From assembly GCA_015665275.1 (NCBI GenBank), contig JADFAL010000015.1, forward strand, positions 1 through 62,976: DNA of 62,976 nt. The letters run 5' to 3'. The DNA is from Flavobacteriales bacterium (GTDB taxonomy: Bacteria; Bacteroidota; Bacteroidia; Flavobacteriales_D; Crocinitomicaceae). Shown here piece by piece: positions 52,229-60,500 of the stretch. The notes below the pieces were generated by a model, which was given only the letters and a program-made list of their open reading frames with translations, did not search any database and was not told the origin of the DNA. The number at the start of each line of letters is the position of its first letter. Position 1 is the first letter of the stretch. A program made the translations under genes and the position numbers.

Positions 52229-52975
52229 ATGAAAAGTATATTCATAATCTGCTGCACAATCAGCCTTTTATTGTCATTTACGGCATGTAAAAAAGAACCT
52301 GGTCCGTACGAAGAAGGAACGAACACGAATTATAACTATGAACATTACGTTGGTAAATATTATGGTGTTCAATCAAACGAGGCTTTGTCCTTTTATTCCT
52401 CAAGTGAGTATGATGTCGTAGCAAGTAGTAAGGTTGTAAATAATCAAGTAGTTTTTTTAAACGAGGCGTTTGATTTGTCTACGCCAGATATTACCAGTTT
52501 CAGTCAACAACAGGCATATCCATTGTTCACACAACTAGATTTTAGTCCGGATTATGAGCAAATAACATTTAATCAGAGAAGGGATGCGGGAGTAACAAGG
52601 GTTAACGTCGATTTTTTGGGACAAAAAACAGTACTTGATTCCACGGATGGATCAGAGCATCCTTTAAAGAATGAACTGGAAGGATTATTTGAGTTACAAG
52701 TGTCAAAATATGAAAATCTAAATGGAATTGATATTACTGAAATTGACACACTCTTTGTATCTATGTCTGGCTACGACCCTGTGATAAATTCTGTTCAATA
52801 TGATGCTCCAAATTTTTATTCCTTTTACAATTCAGCTTGGAGTTATGGTTATATAGACGCGAATCATCAGCTGTACTGGGTACAGGATAGCATTTATTTA
52901 AACTATTTCACTGTTGATAGTCAATCTGGAGTTCTCGATACCGTCCATCATATTTATGAGGGGGTTCGACTGTAG
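52229..52975 (+). CDS. Lipoprotein of unknown function
   Basis: A protein of 248 residues with lipoprotein signal ending SFTACKK (Cys about residue 20). The mature protein is Tyr-, Asn- and Ser-rich (YNYEHYVGKYYGVQSNE, FYSFYNSAWSYGYIDANH) and beta-rich, with no domain I recognise. It lies 9 bp after the preceding lipoprotein gene, so they are probably co-transcribed. Base composition is more AT-rich than core genes nearby, fitting an acquired island. Confidence 0.75.
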   Translation: MKSIFIICCTISLLLSFTACKKEPGPYEEGTNTNYNYEHYVGKYYGVQSNEALSFYSSSEYDVVASSKVVNNQVVFLNEAFDLSTPDITSFSQQQAYPLFTQLDFSPDYEQITFNQRRDAGVTRVNVDFLGQKTVLDSTDGSEHPLKNELEGLFELQVSKYENLNGIDITEIDTLFVSMSGYDPVINSVQYDAPNFYSFYNSAWSYGYIDANHQLYWVQDSIYLNYFTVDSQSGVLDTVHHIYEGVRL

Positions 52976-53071
52976 TATTCTTTTCTGATAACGTTTGTGT
53001 TTCTTTTAAATTGAGACTTAAATTTTGCATTTGAACAGGTCTTGTCAAAGACCTAAACTTGAATTAAAAAA

Positions 53072-53491
53072 ATGAAGCAACTATCATTGATACTTTTTCT
53101 TTTGATCTCATCGTCTAATATTGCTCAAACTGACATTCACGAGATAGATTTGAGAAATTCTCAATGCCACGATACAGATACGAATCAAAATACTTTTGGA
53201 ATGATTCAATGTGAAGAGGTCGCTCGTCAAGAGTGGTTCACTGAAATGAATAAATACTACAACTTACTTTTAGATACCCTATCGGAAGAAACTGCCGAAT
53301 TGCTTGTGTCGTCTCAGGAGGCTTGGAATGAATTTAATTTGAAAGAACACTCTTTTTCGAGTTCTATGTATTATTCGGATATGGATGGTACGATGTGGCG
53401 TGTGGTCAATGCTCAAAGAGTCAAAGATATCGTTCGCACAAGAGCGTTGGAATTGAAAGACTATTACGATTCTTATACGTTTGTGCGGTAA
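53072..53491 (+). CDS. LprI/DUF1311-like secreted protein
   Basis: A protein of 139 residues with signal peptide ending SSSNIAQ. The mature part CHDTDTNQNTFGMIQCEEVA, then WFTEMNKYYNLLLDTLSEET and LLVSSQEAWNEFNLKE follows the LprI N-terminal (DUF1311) pattern: two cysteines, Q/E-rich first helix, then the Q-x-x-W-x-x-[FY] motif. LprI of Mycobacterium inhibits lysozyme; whether this one does is unknown. It sits on the small island behind tRNA-Ser. Confidence 0.82.
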   Translation: MKQLSLILFLLISSSNIAQTDIHEIDLRNSQCHDTDTNQNTFGMIQCEEVARQEWFTEMNKYYNLLLDTLSEETAELLVSSQEAWNEFNLKEHSFSSSMYYSDMDGTMWRVVNAQRVKDIVRTRALELKDYYDSYTFVR

Positions 53492-53674
53492 TTATTATTC
53501 CCACTTTTCTGTATTCGGGAAACATAATAGGAATATCGGTCTAAATTAATCTTAACCTCCTCAAAATTCCGTTTCTATTACCTTATCCGTCATTTAATCA
53601 ATTTCTTAACTAAGCGAGGATTTACTATTTATCTCCTTTTCTAGTCTATGTAATTGTTCCAATTCCCCAATAAT

Positions 53675-53705
53675 GGGGTTCGAGAACAGCCCCCTTCTCT
53701 CCGCA
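53675..53705 (+). other. tRNA-Ser 3'-end fragment 1
   Basis: ggggttcgagaacagccccc (53675-53694) followed by ttctctccgca looks like the T arm, 3' acceptor strand and end of a tRNA-Ser, without the rest of the gene. A terminator hairpin follows immediately. Confidence 0.6.
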
Positions 53706-53707
53706 GA

Positions 53708-53737
53708 AAGCTCAACCGAAAGGTTGGGCTTTTTTCG
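53708..53737 (+). terminator. Terminator behind tRNA fragment 1
   Basis: aagctcaacc and ggttgggctt pair around a gaaa tetraloop (one G-T pair), followed by tttttt. It is what one expects behind a functional tRNA gene. Confidence 0.85.
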
Positions 53738-53804
53738 TTAAGCGACGCGATGAGAACCCGTTCGACCTGAGGAGGTACGACGAAAGCATGGAGCGGAGCG
53801 GAAT

Positions 53805-53835
53805 AATCCCCGTCTCTCCGCAAACCCAAAATGCC
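53805..53835 (+). other. tRNA-Ser 3'-end fragment 2 (direct repeat of 51563-51593)
   Basis: aatccccgtctctccgc (53805-53821) is identical to 51563-51579, the 3' part of the intact tRNA-Ser(GCT). The next 14 bases (aaacccaaaatgcc against gaaccaaaaatgcc) also match with two changes. The upstream part of the tRNA is missing. The pair of repeats brackets about 2.2 kb. Confidence 0.85.
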
Positions 53836-53987
53836 TTTTCGCTGGTTATCATTGGTTTTGCTCACCAATTGATGGTCAGAGGCGAAGGAAACTCCATTTC
53901 TAATTTCAAGGTTACTTATCATTCATCCAACCATGTAAGATACGTTGACGTTCTTTTAAGTACATTGCACCTCCCAAAACGAATCGA

Positions 53988-54248
53988 TTGAAACGCTTTC
54001 TCTTCCCCATTACCTTTTCACTCCTTGTACTCTTCAGCTTCGGTTGTAAGAAGAAGCTTTTCGATTCGAGGAAAAAATATGAGGGAACTTGGGAGATTAC
54101 TTTAACAAATGTTACAACCACGTTCAGTACAGACACGACAGGAAACCCCATGACCACTGAAAATACATACATCTTTGTTCAAGAGGTTGAGATTTCTATT
54201 GACGAGTCCAATGAGAATGGGCTGATAATTCCTTTTGGACCACCCTAA
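53988..54248 (+). pseudogene. Truncated second copy of the lipocalin-like lipoprotein gene
   Basis: An 86-codon frame closely related to the first 85 residues of the 149-residue gene at 51770: KKYEGTWEITLTNVTTTFST against KKYVGTWEMTITNNSTHFST, and VQEVEISIDESNENGLI against VKEVEISIDESTKNGLI. It ends early (IIPFGPP). The start codon is TTG where the full copy has ATG in matching context (TTGAAACGC against ATGAAACGC). With the duplicated upstream and tRNA sequences this marks a segmental duplication with decay of one copy. Confidence 0.8.
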
Positions 54249-54257
54249 AATAAAGAA

Positions 54258-54290
54258 GGCTTCAAATTTCTTTGAAGCCATTCTATTACA
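54258..54290 (-). terminator. Terminator of the large T9SS protein gene
   Basis: ggcttcaaa (54258-54266) pairs with tttgaagcc (54271-54279). On the minus strand a T-rich tail (TTCTTTATTTTA) follows. It lies 23 bp after the stop of the 1263-residue gene. Confidence 0.8.
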
Positions 54291-54301
54291 TAATCTTATT
54301 T

Positions 54302-57300
54302 CTAACGAAGAATCGTTAAGTGACCGTTTACCGTATGGCGTTCGTCATTATTGATGTCTCCGAACTCAATCGTCCAGGTAAAGACATTGTCAGCTACTAA
54401 TTTGCCTCCATATGTTCCGTCCCAACCTACTTCATGATTATACGATTCGAAGACCACTTCACCCCAACGATTGTAAATCATTAAGTGATAATCAGAAGCG
54501 TCAAATCCGGACGTGAAAATTGGTTGCCAAACATTATTGAACTCGTCGCCATCTGGCGTAAATGCATTCGGAACGTAGAAAATGAGTTCCTCTCGGATGT
54601 CCAAATACATTTGGATTGAATCTGTACAACCTTCAGCCGATTCTACATGAAGCGTTACAGTAAACGTTCCCGTTCCATCAAAGGTATGAGAGGGATTCTG
54701 CTGCGTTGATGTTGTTGTTCCGTTAAAATCCCAAAGCCATGACGTCGCATTTGTCGATTGATCTTGAAAATTCAATTGATCGCCTGGTTCTGGATTCAAT
54801 GGAGTGAATGAGAGCATTGCCAGCGGTTCCGGATAAATGATAATTTGAATGCTTCTTGAATACGTTGCCTGACAACCATTTACCGTAGTTACTGTCAAAC
54901 TCACGGTGTAGTTTCCTGATGCTCCATATTGATGGGTTGGATTCTGATTCGATGAAGTAAATGAATCTCCGAATTCCCAGAACCAATTGGTAATTGTGCT
55001 TTCTGGAGTTGAAGATTCATCCGTGAACGACGTAAAGAAATCCGTACACCCCGTTGTGTCCATAACCGAAAATAACGGATCTGGCTGGAAGTAATCTACG
55101 TTTATCGTATCCGTTGCATCACATATTCCTAAAGTTACATCTACATAATAGGTTCCGTTTTGCGACACATCGAAGGTTTGATTGGTCGAATTATCTTGCC
55201 ACAAGAACGTTGCCCCAGGGTTGCCAGCATCTAAGGTTAATATGGCCCCTGCACACATCAAGGTATCGTTCGGTAGTAATGTGGCAATACTTCCTGCTGT
55301 AATTTCAGTAGTATCAGCTGCGGTACAACCTCCAGCATCAACCTCCACCCAATACGTCCCAATGGTTGTAACATCAAATGTCTGGTTGGTTGAATTATCC
55401 TGCCACAAATACGTTGCTCCCGGATTTCCAGCGTCCAATGTCATTATTGGCGTACATGTTTGAAGATCTGGACCTAAATCCACCACAGGATTCCCAACAA
55501 CAATATTCACCGTATCACTTGCCAAACATCCTCCTACGCTCACTTCTACCGAATAGGTTCCAGTGGTGGTAACATTAAACGTTTGATTCGTTGAGTTATC
55601 TTGCCATGTGTATGTAGCTCCCGCATTACCTGCATCGAGAAGCACGTTTCCATTACAAATTATAGTATCGTTACCGAGATCAACAACTGGTGGGGCTACT
55701 ACCGTAATCGTGAGATAGTTTGTATCCGCAATGTTACATGTTCCAGAATCAATGGCAACAAGCATTACGTCGTAAACTCCAGGGTTGACAAAAGTATAGG
55801 TTGGATCTTCAAGTGTGCTTGTAGCTCCGTTATCATCAAAATCCCAAATCCACTGGTTTCCGCTTCCCGTATTTTGAAAATCAACGGTAAATGGAGCACA
55901 TCCTGTAGCAGAAGGCGCTGCTGAAGCAATTGCAGTAGTTCCCTGCGCTTCAAAATCGATTTTGAAAACACCAACATCATACCCTGCGGGATACGTTGAC
56001 GACCATGCCCCCGGAGAAGTGTTAAATCCTGAGAAGGTGCACGCTGCTTGATAGACAATCCCATCAGGATCGAATCGGCTCGTTCCTCCATCTACGTGAC
56101 CTCCAGGTCCACCATAATACGTTGCAAAACTCAAACTCACAGCTCCAGGGTCTAATACTCCAAGATAGAATCCACCTGTGGTTTGAAATGCTCCAGGAGA
56201 TGTATTCAAACCTGCCATAGCGGAATGCCCTGAGAAGTATATAAACTTGCAATTATCCACCATGAAGGCAATTGGAATGAAATCATATCCGAAGCCTCCT
56301 CCTGAACCAGAACCAATTTGTGTGGAGAATTCAAGGTTTGCTAGGTTCTCATCCATTTTTGCAATGAACTGATTGCTATTTGCGTTTGAATAAACTCCGG
56401 GAGAAATAGGTGAACCCGCGTTCGCGCTTTGACCGTAGATATAAACATCTCCATCGTTATCGATATCCAAGAAGAACGCAAAATCTTGATCTGTAAATCC
56501 CCAATAAGTACTTGCCGTCACAGCGCTTCCCGTGCTATTGAATCGAAGAACATAGCCATCAGCAGTTCCTCCTCCGTATGTCGTTTGGACACCTGTTCCA
56601 GCAAAGAATTGATTGTCTGCTCCTCCACACATGTATACATGACCAGCCTCCAATCGCAATCCAAATCCTACCTCATGTCCGGTTCCCCCAGCATAGGTTG
56701 ACCAGTTCAATGCTGAACACGTCGGATTCAAACTGAACAATACAGCATCTTGATTTCCACCTCCATAAACTGTTTGGTACGCTCCTGCCGTTACTGGGAA
56801 GTCCATAGACTCTGAACAGGAAGCAATGCAAATATTTCCTGCACCGTCTAGTACAATTTCTCCTCGGTACGTATCTCCGTAATTCCATGAAAGCGAGTTA
56901 CTTCCATCTCCAAGTGTACCCCCAACGTAGGTTGAACCTATAATTCCTGTTCCGGTAGCATTGAAATGCGTTACCGTTATATCGTTAAATCCATTCAAAG
57001 TTGTGCTTAAAGCTCCTGCTGATGTTGGGAAATCGGCTGAACTAGAAGTTCCAAAGACGTGCAATTCTCCTTGAGGATTCACAATCATACTGTGTGGATA
57101 GTCGACTCCACTTCCCCCAAGATAGGTTGCGTATAATAAAGTAGTCGCGTCTGCTGACAAACAACTTAAGGAAATGTCTGTGCCGCCTGCTCCGAAGGTT
57201 GTTTGAAAGGCCCCAACAGTTGCTGGATATCCGAGTCCAAAGCAGATCGCTCCTGTGTAGATGTTGCCCGCATCATCGTATGTTGCACAATGTCCGTAGT

Positions 57301-58093
57301 TTTCTGTTCCAACCGTACCTGAAAGCGTTGCTCCTACCAAAATGGGATCAATAATCAATTCTACGGTAGCATCATAGCCATTTGGAAATTCGAAAGAAAC
57401 GACGTCGTTATTAATCGCATACTCACAGGCTACCTTAACTTTCTGTCCATTAATATTCTGATATGCGTAAGGTTCCATTTCAAGGAAATCTCCCACGGAT
57501 GTTTTTAGTTTCAGGTTTCCATCTTCAAGCGAAAAGTTATCTATACCGGCATAACTCCAAGCAATCTGATCGGAAGAAATACCCGGAGCAACTATCAAAT
57601 CATACTTAAACGCTCCTTCCTGACTGTAGACTGCCATATCAATTCCATCATAGAAATCTACATAATACACGGAATTGTAAGCTCCTACATTACCTGCCCA
57701 TTTATTAGGATCGTTGCCAAGAAAGAAATTGTAGTATTCGTCGCGTAATTGCTGTCCTTGCGCACTAGTCTGATCGTTGGTTCCGATAAACTCTGTTCTC
57801 CAAGAATGTCCATGAATGATAACATCTTCGCCTGCCAATTGATTTTCGTGCTTAACGTCATGGTGTGTTTCGAAATCTTTCCCCAAATAACGTGTGTGCG
57901 TGAATGCAGCTTTTTCTAGGTAAACAGTGCCATTCGGGACTGAAACGCGATGGTTTACATCAGACTCCCATTGTCCGTTGTTCTCAATAAAGGAAAGTTG
58001 ACTAGTGTTTTGTCCGAATCCAAAAAATGTGGCAAAGGCAATAATACAAAAGCCGGTAAGGTAACTTCGTAGCATGTGAAAATGTGTTTTCAT
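54302..58093 (-). CDS. Large T9SS-exported protein: DUF7948-like, beta-propeller, PKD, CHU_C tail
   Basis: A protein of 1263 residues. A signal peptide (about 1-27) is followed by a DUF7948-like domain (FIENNGQWESDVNHRVSVPN) to about 250, then SBBP-type propeller repeats to about 720 (GSGVDYPHSMIVNPQGELHV, with many DFP-x-T-x-GA strings). A PKD domain lies near 730-800. Three near-identical modules of about 67 residues follow (about 801-1000, each with GATYLWQDNSTNQTFDV or close). Two PKD domains come next, then from about 1168 the gliding-motility-associated C-terminal domain (FTPDGDEFNNVWQP, YNRWGEVVFES) that routes proteins through type IX secretion. A surface adhesin or polymer-binding role is likely. 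Confidence 0.93.
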   Translation of the reverse strand: MKTHFHMLRSYLTGFCIIAFATFFGFGQNTSQLSFIENNGQWESDVNHRVSVPNGTVYLEKAAFTHTRYLGKDFETHHDVKHENQLAGEDVIIHGHSWRTEFIGTNDQTSAQGQQLRDEYYNFFLGNDPNKWAGNVGAYNSVYYVDFYDGIDMAVYSQEGAFKYDLIVAPGISSDQIAWSYAGIDNFSLEDGNLKLKTSVGDFLEMEPYAYQNINGQKVKVACEYAINNDVVSFEFPNGYDATVELIIDPILVGATLSGTVGTENYGHCATYDDAGNIYTGAICFGLGYPATVGAFQTTFGAGGTDISLSCLSADATTLLYATYLGGSGVDYPHSMIVNPQGELHVFGTSSSADFPTSAGALSTTLNGFNDITVTHFNATGTGIIGSTYVGGTLGDGSNSLSWNYGDTYRGEIVLDGAGNICIASCSESMDFPVTAGAYQTVYGGGNQDAVLFSLNPTCSALNWSTYAGGTGHEVGFGLRLEAGHVYMCGGADNQFFAGTGVQTTYGGGTADGYVLRFNSTGSAVTASTYWGFTDQDFAFFLDIDNDGDVYIYGQSANAGSPISPGVYSNANSNQFIAKMDENLANLEFSTQIGSGSGGGFGYDFIPIAFMVDNCKFIYFSGHSAMAGLNTSPGAFQTTGGFYLGVLDPGAVSLSFATYYGGPGGHVDGGTSRFDPDGIVYQAACTFSGFNTSPGAWSSTYPAGYDVGVFKIDFEAQGTTAIASAAPSATGCAPFTVDFQNTGSGNQWIWDFDDNGATSTLEDPTYTFVNPGVYDVMLVAIDSGTCNIADTNYLTITVVAPPVVDLGNDTIICNGNVLLDAGNAGATYTWQDNSTNQTFNVTTTGTYSVEVSVGGCLASDTVNIVVGNPVVDLGPDLQTCTPIMTLDAGNPGATYLWQDNSTNQTFDVTTIGTYWVEVDAGGCTAADTTEITAGSIATLLPNDTLMCAGAILTLDAGNPGATFLWQDNSTNQTFDVSQNGTYYVDVTLGICDATDTINVDYFQPDPLFSVMDTTGCTDFFTSFTDESSTPESTITNWFWEFGDSFTSSNQNPTHQYGASGNYTVSLTVTTVNGCQATYSRSIQIIIYPEPLAMLSFTPLNPEPGDQLNFQDQSTNATSWLWDFNGTTTSTQQNPSHTFDGTGTFTVTLHVESAEGCTDSIQMYLDIREELIFYVPNAFTPDGDEFNNVWQPIFTSGFDASDYHLMIYNRWGEVVFESYNHEVGWDGTYGGKLVADNVFTWTIEFGDINNDERHTVNGHLTILR

Positions 58094-58393
58094 GTGGTCA
58101 GTAGTTGTAAATCGATTTCATCTTAAGCAACAATCGAATTATTTCCATCTGGTTACTAGACGCTTACTTTCTTCAAAACGCTGCTCCTATTTTAAAAAAA
58201 ATAATTTCGGATTCGAGTCATTCTTGTAATCCAAACTTGTTGATTTTCAATTCAAAGGGCTAAGACTCTCTTCAGGTGAAGTGAATCGGGACAAAAAAAC
58301 TCCAACTTCCGTTCATATTTGCTTGTAGAATTAAATTTTATAGTTAGTTTTGCCCTCGCTTTACGATAAGAACGATTATCATTTTTAAGCAAT

Positions 58394-58468
58394 CGGGGTG
58401 TAGCGTAGCCCGGTCATCGCGCTTGGTTTGGGACCAAGAGGTCGCAGGTTCGAATCCTGCCACCCCGA
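58394..58468 (+). tRNA. tRNA-Pro (TGG)
   Basis: A 75-nt tRNA. Acceptor cggggtg (58394-58400) pairs with caccccg (58461-58467), discriminator A. The anticodon stem cttgg/ccaag encloses loop tttggga with anticodon TGG. T arm gcagg-ttcgaat-cctgc. CCA is not encoded. A terminator follows. Confidence 0.97.
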
Positions 58469-58470
58469 CC

Positions 58471-58504
58471 GGAAGCCTTCAGTTAAAACTGGAGGCTTTT
58501 TTTT
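58471..58504 (+). terminator. tRNA-Pro terminator
   Basis: aagccttcagt pairs with actggaggctt (one mismatch) around taaa, followed by eight T. Almost identical to 58705-58736. Confidence 0.9.
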
Positions 58505-58631
58505 GCCTTAAACTTTTTTATGCACCCATTATTAGCTGGATGAGAACCTTCCTGGTGCTATCACTTGGTTTTCAAAAGCAGTGCTTTTTCTTGAACCGAA
58601 ACCGAGTAGAGTTCAATGACATTTGGGAGGT

Positions 58632-58736
58632 AATCCTGCCACCAGAGCAATCGAAGATTGTGAAGACTGAGACCGAGTCCAGCAAGACGAGATAGTCGAA
58701 GGACGGAAGCCTTCAGTGAAAACTGGAGGCTTTTTT
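58632..58736 (+). repeat. Duplicated tRNA-Pro 3' piece and terminator
   Basis: aatcctgccacc (58632-58643) copies the 3' side of the tRNA-Pro T arm and part of the acceptor. 62 bp further, 58705-58736 repeats the tRNA-Pro terminator (ggaagccttcagtgaaaact, then ggaggctttttt) with two adjacent base differences. The intervening DNA is not a gene. It indicates a local duplication or an excised insertion at the tRNA. Confidence 0.75.
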
Positions 58737-58790
58737 GTTTCTAGGAACTCGAATTGGAGAAGACTGAAGTACCTGTGTTTAATAGTTTAC

Positions 58791-58818
58791 ACCGCAAAGG
58801 GCGCGAAGAACTCAAAGG
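58791..58818 (+). repeat. Interspersed repeat copy, 'accgcaaag..cgc' type
   Basis: accgcaaagggcgcgaagaa then ctcaaagg, related to 12730-12752 and 13715-13740. Confidence 0.45.
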
Positions 58819-58958
58819 ACAACCGGAATGCTTTTGTTAGTTAGGGAACGTGATCGACGCAAGCGACGGCCAGAGCATTTATTCTTCGATTTTAACATTT
58901 CCGAACCCAACGACTCTTTTTCATTCGCGTTGTAGTGAGTACGTTTAGTGCACTATTT

Positions 58959-60491
58959 ATGAAATATTCAATCCTTGGACTGTTGTTCTTCATGAACTCA
59001 TTCTGTCAAGCTCAATTATTTTGGAGGCAAGAATTACCTACCATTCTTGATACTCCATGGGAAATAGAATTTGGTCCTGATCGTTATCTCTGGGTCACAG
59101 AGGCCGGCGGCAAAGTTTCAAGAGTAGATCCGAATACTGGGGACAAACTAGATGTGTATGTTGCTCCCGATTATTTTGCGGGAGATTCTTCCGAAGCGAA
59201 TGTATTTTGCCCGAACAAGCAAATTGGCTTTGGAACCTTTGGATTGGCGCTGCACCCAGAATTCTTAGTTCCAGATTCAGCCTTCATCTATTATGTATAT
59301 TCCTACAATCACGGTGATGCCCAAAATCCTGATACGAAATTCAAAATTGTTCGATTGAAATGGGATGAGAATACGACTTCGGTAACACAAACTGATGATC
59401 TTATCATAAATCTTCCAAATGGATACGATCATTGGGGAGGAAGACTAATTAGTGCAAAGATGTCAGGTAACAATTATCTCTTCTACTCCAATGGCGATTT
59501 AGGAATTTCTGAAGATGCAGACCCAAGCTGTTATTCCAATCAGGCAGATAATCCAAATAATTTCACTCAAGATCCGGATTCTTTGCAAGGCAAAATTCAT
59601 CGTTTTAATATGGATGGGAGCATTCCTGCAGACAATCCTATTTCAGGGAACTCCTTTTATTCTCGCGGACATAGAAACCCACAAGGACTGGCATTCAATC
59701 CAACGAAAGAATTGATATACGGTGTGGAACACGGAGACAGAATCGATGATGAGGTAAATGTCTTACGCGCTGGAATGAACTATGGCTGGAAAGACGTACG
59801 CGGATTTGCTAACGATGGCAGCCACGTTGGTGAACAACAATTTGCCAATACCTATGCCCCACATCCGAATATTGCCGGAGATCAATTAGTAGACCCCATT
59901 TATGCGTGGTGTTCAGACCCAAGTTTGAATGGTTCTAGCTGGAATGAATGGTGCACTGTTGCGCCTTCCGGAGCAGAATATATAGGCAATAGTGAAATTC
60001 CAGAATGGCAAAACAGCCTCATCGTAACTACTTTGAAAGATGGTGATTATACCGATAAATCTTTGCGTGTTTTGAGACTAAACGACAACGGCGATGAAGT
60101 CATTTATGAACAAACTTTCTTCGCTGAAGATCAGGATACCAATGGTCGTTTGAGAGATGTGGCCGTGGCCGATTTCGGAACCGTTTTTCTGATTAATAAT
60201 GGAGGTGCCGATAGAGATAAGATCACCGCATATCACTACATTATGGTTTGTGGTCCTTGGCCTCCGCTTGACTTAGAAATATTCCCCAACCCTTCTAATG
60301 GCGTTTTCAACTTTCATTCACCAGACACGATTGTTTCTGCCTACGTGTATTCGCTTACAGGAGATTTGGTTGACGAACAACATGGAGAACTATACTTCAT
60401 TGATTTGAGGCACGTTTCGAATGGGTATTATCGAATAAAATTAGTTGATTCCGAAGGTCGGATTAGAAATGAAATGATTCTTAGAGAATAA
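58959..60491 (+). CDS. Secreted PQQ-type sugar dehydrogenase with T9SS type A tail
   Basis: A protein of 510 residues from the ATG at 58959 (MKYSILGLLFFMNSFCQAQ, a signal peptide). A GTG 24 bp upstream is in frame but gives a worse signal. The body is a glucose/sorbosone dehydrogenase-type beta-propeller: LDTPWEIEFGPDRYLWVTEA, GLALHPEF, DHWGGRLISAKM, YSRGHRNPQGLAFNPTKELI and YGVEHGDRIDDEVNVLRAGM. From about residue 437 a type IX secretion sorting tail follows (LEIFPNPSNGVFNF...LVDSEGRIRNEMILRE). It probably oxidises sugars on or outside the cell with PQQ. Stands 9 bp from the convergent OYE gene. Confidence 0.92.
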   Translation: MKYSILGLLFFMNSFCQAQLFWRQELPTILDTPWEIEFGPDRYLWVTEAGGKVSRVDPNTGDKLDVYVAPDYFAGDSSEANVFCPNKQIGFGTFGLALHPEFLVPDSAFIYYVYSYNHGDAQNPDTKFKIVRLKWDENTTSVTQTDDLIINLPNGYDHWGGRLISAKMSGNNYLFYSNGDLGISEDADPSCYSNQADNPNNFTQDPDSLQGKIHRFNMDGSIPADNPISGNSFYSRGHRNPQGLAFNPTKELIYGVEHGDRIDDEVNVLRAGMNYGWKDVRGFANDGSHVGEQQFANTYAPHPNIAGDQLVDPIYAWCSDPSLNGSSWNEWCTVAPSGAEYIGNSEIPEWQNSLIVTTLKDGDYTDKSLRVLRLNDNGDEVIYEQTFFAEDQDTNGRLRDVAVADFGTVFLINNGGADRDKITAYHYIMVCGPWPPLDLEIFPNPSNGVFNFHSPDTIVSAYVYSLTGDLVDEQHGELYFIDLRHVSNGYYRIKLVDSEGRIRNEMILRE

Positions 60492-60500
60492 TCATTTTTT

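Noticed and set aside
53641-53922. A minus-strand frame across the tRNA-Ser fragments
   Set aside because: It is composed of tRNA pieces, a terminator and repeat DNA read backwards.
58423-58695. A plus-strand frame starting inside tRNA-Pro
   Set aside because: It reads through the tRNA and terminator; it is not a gene.
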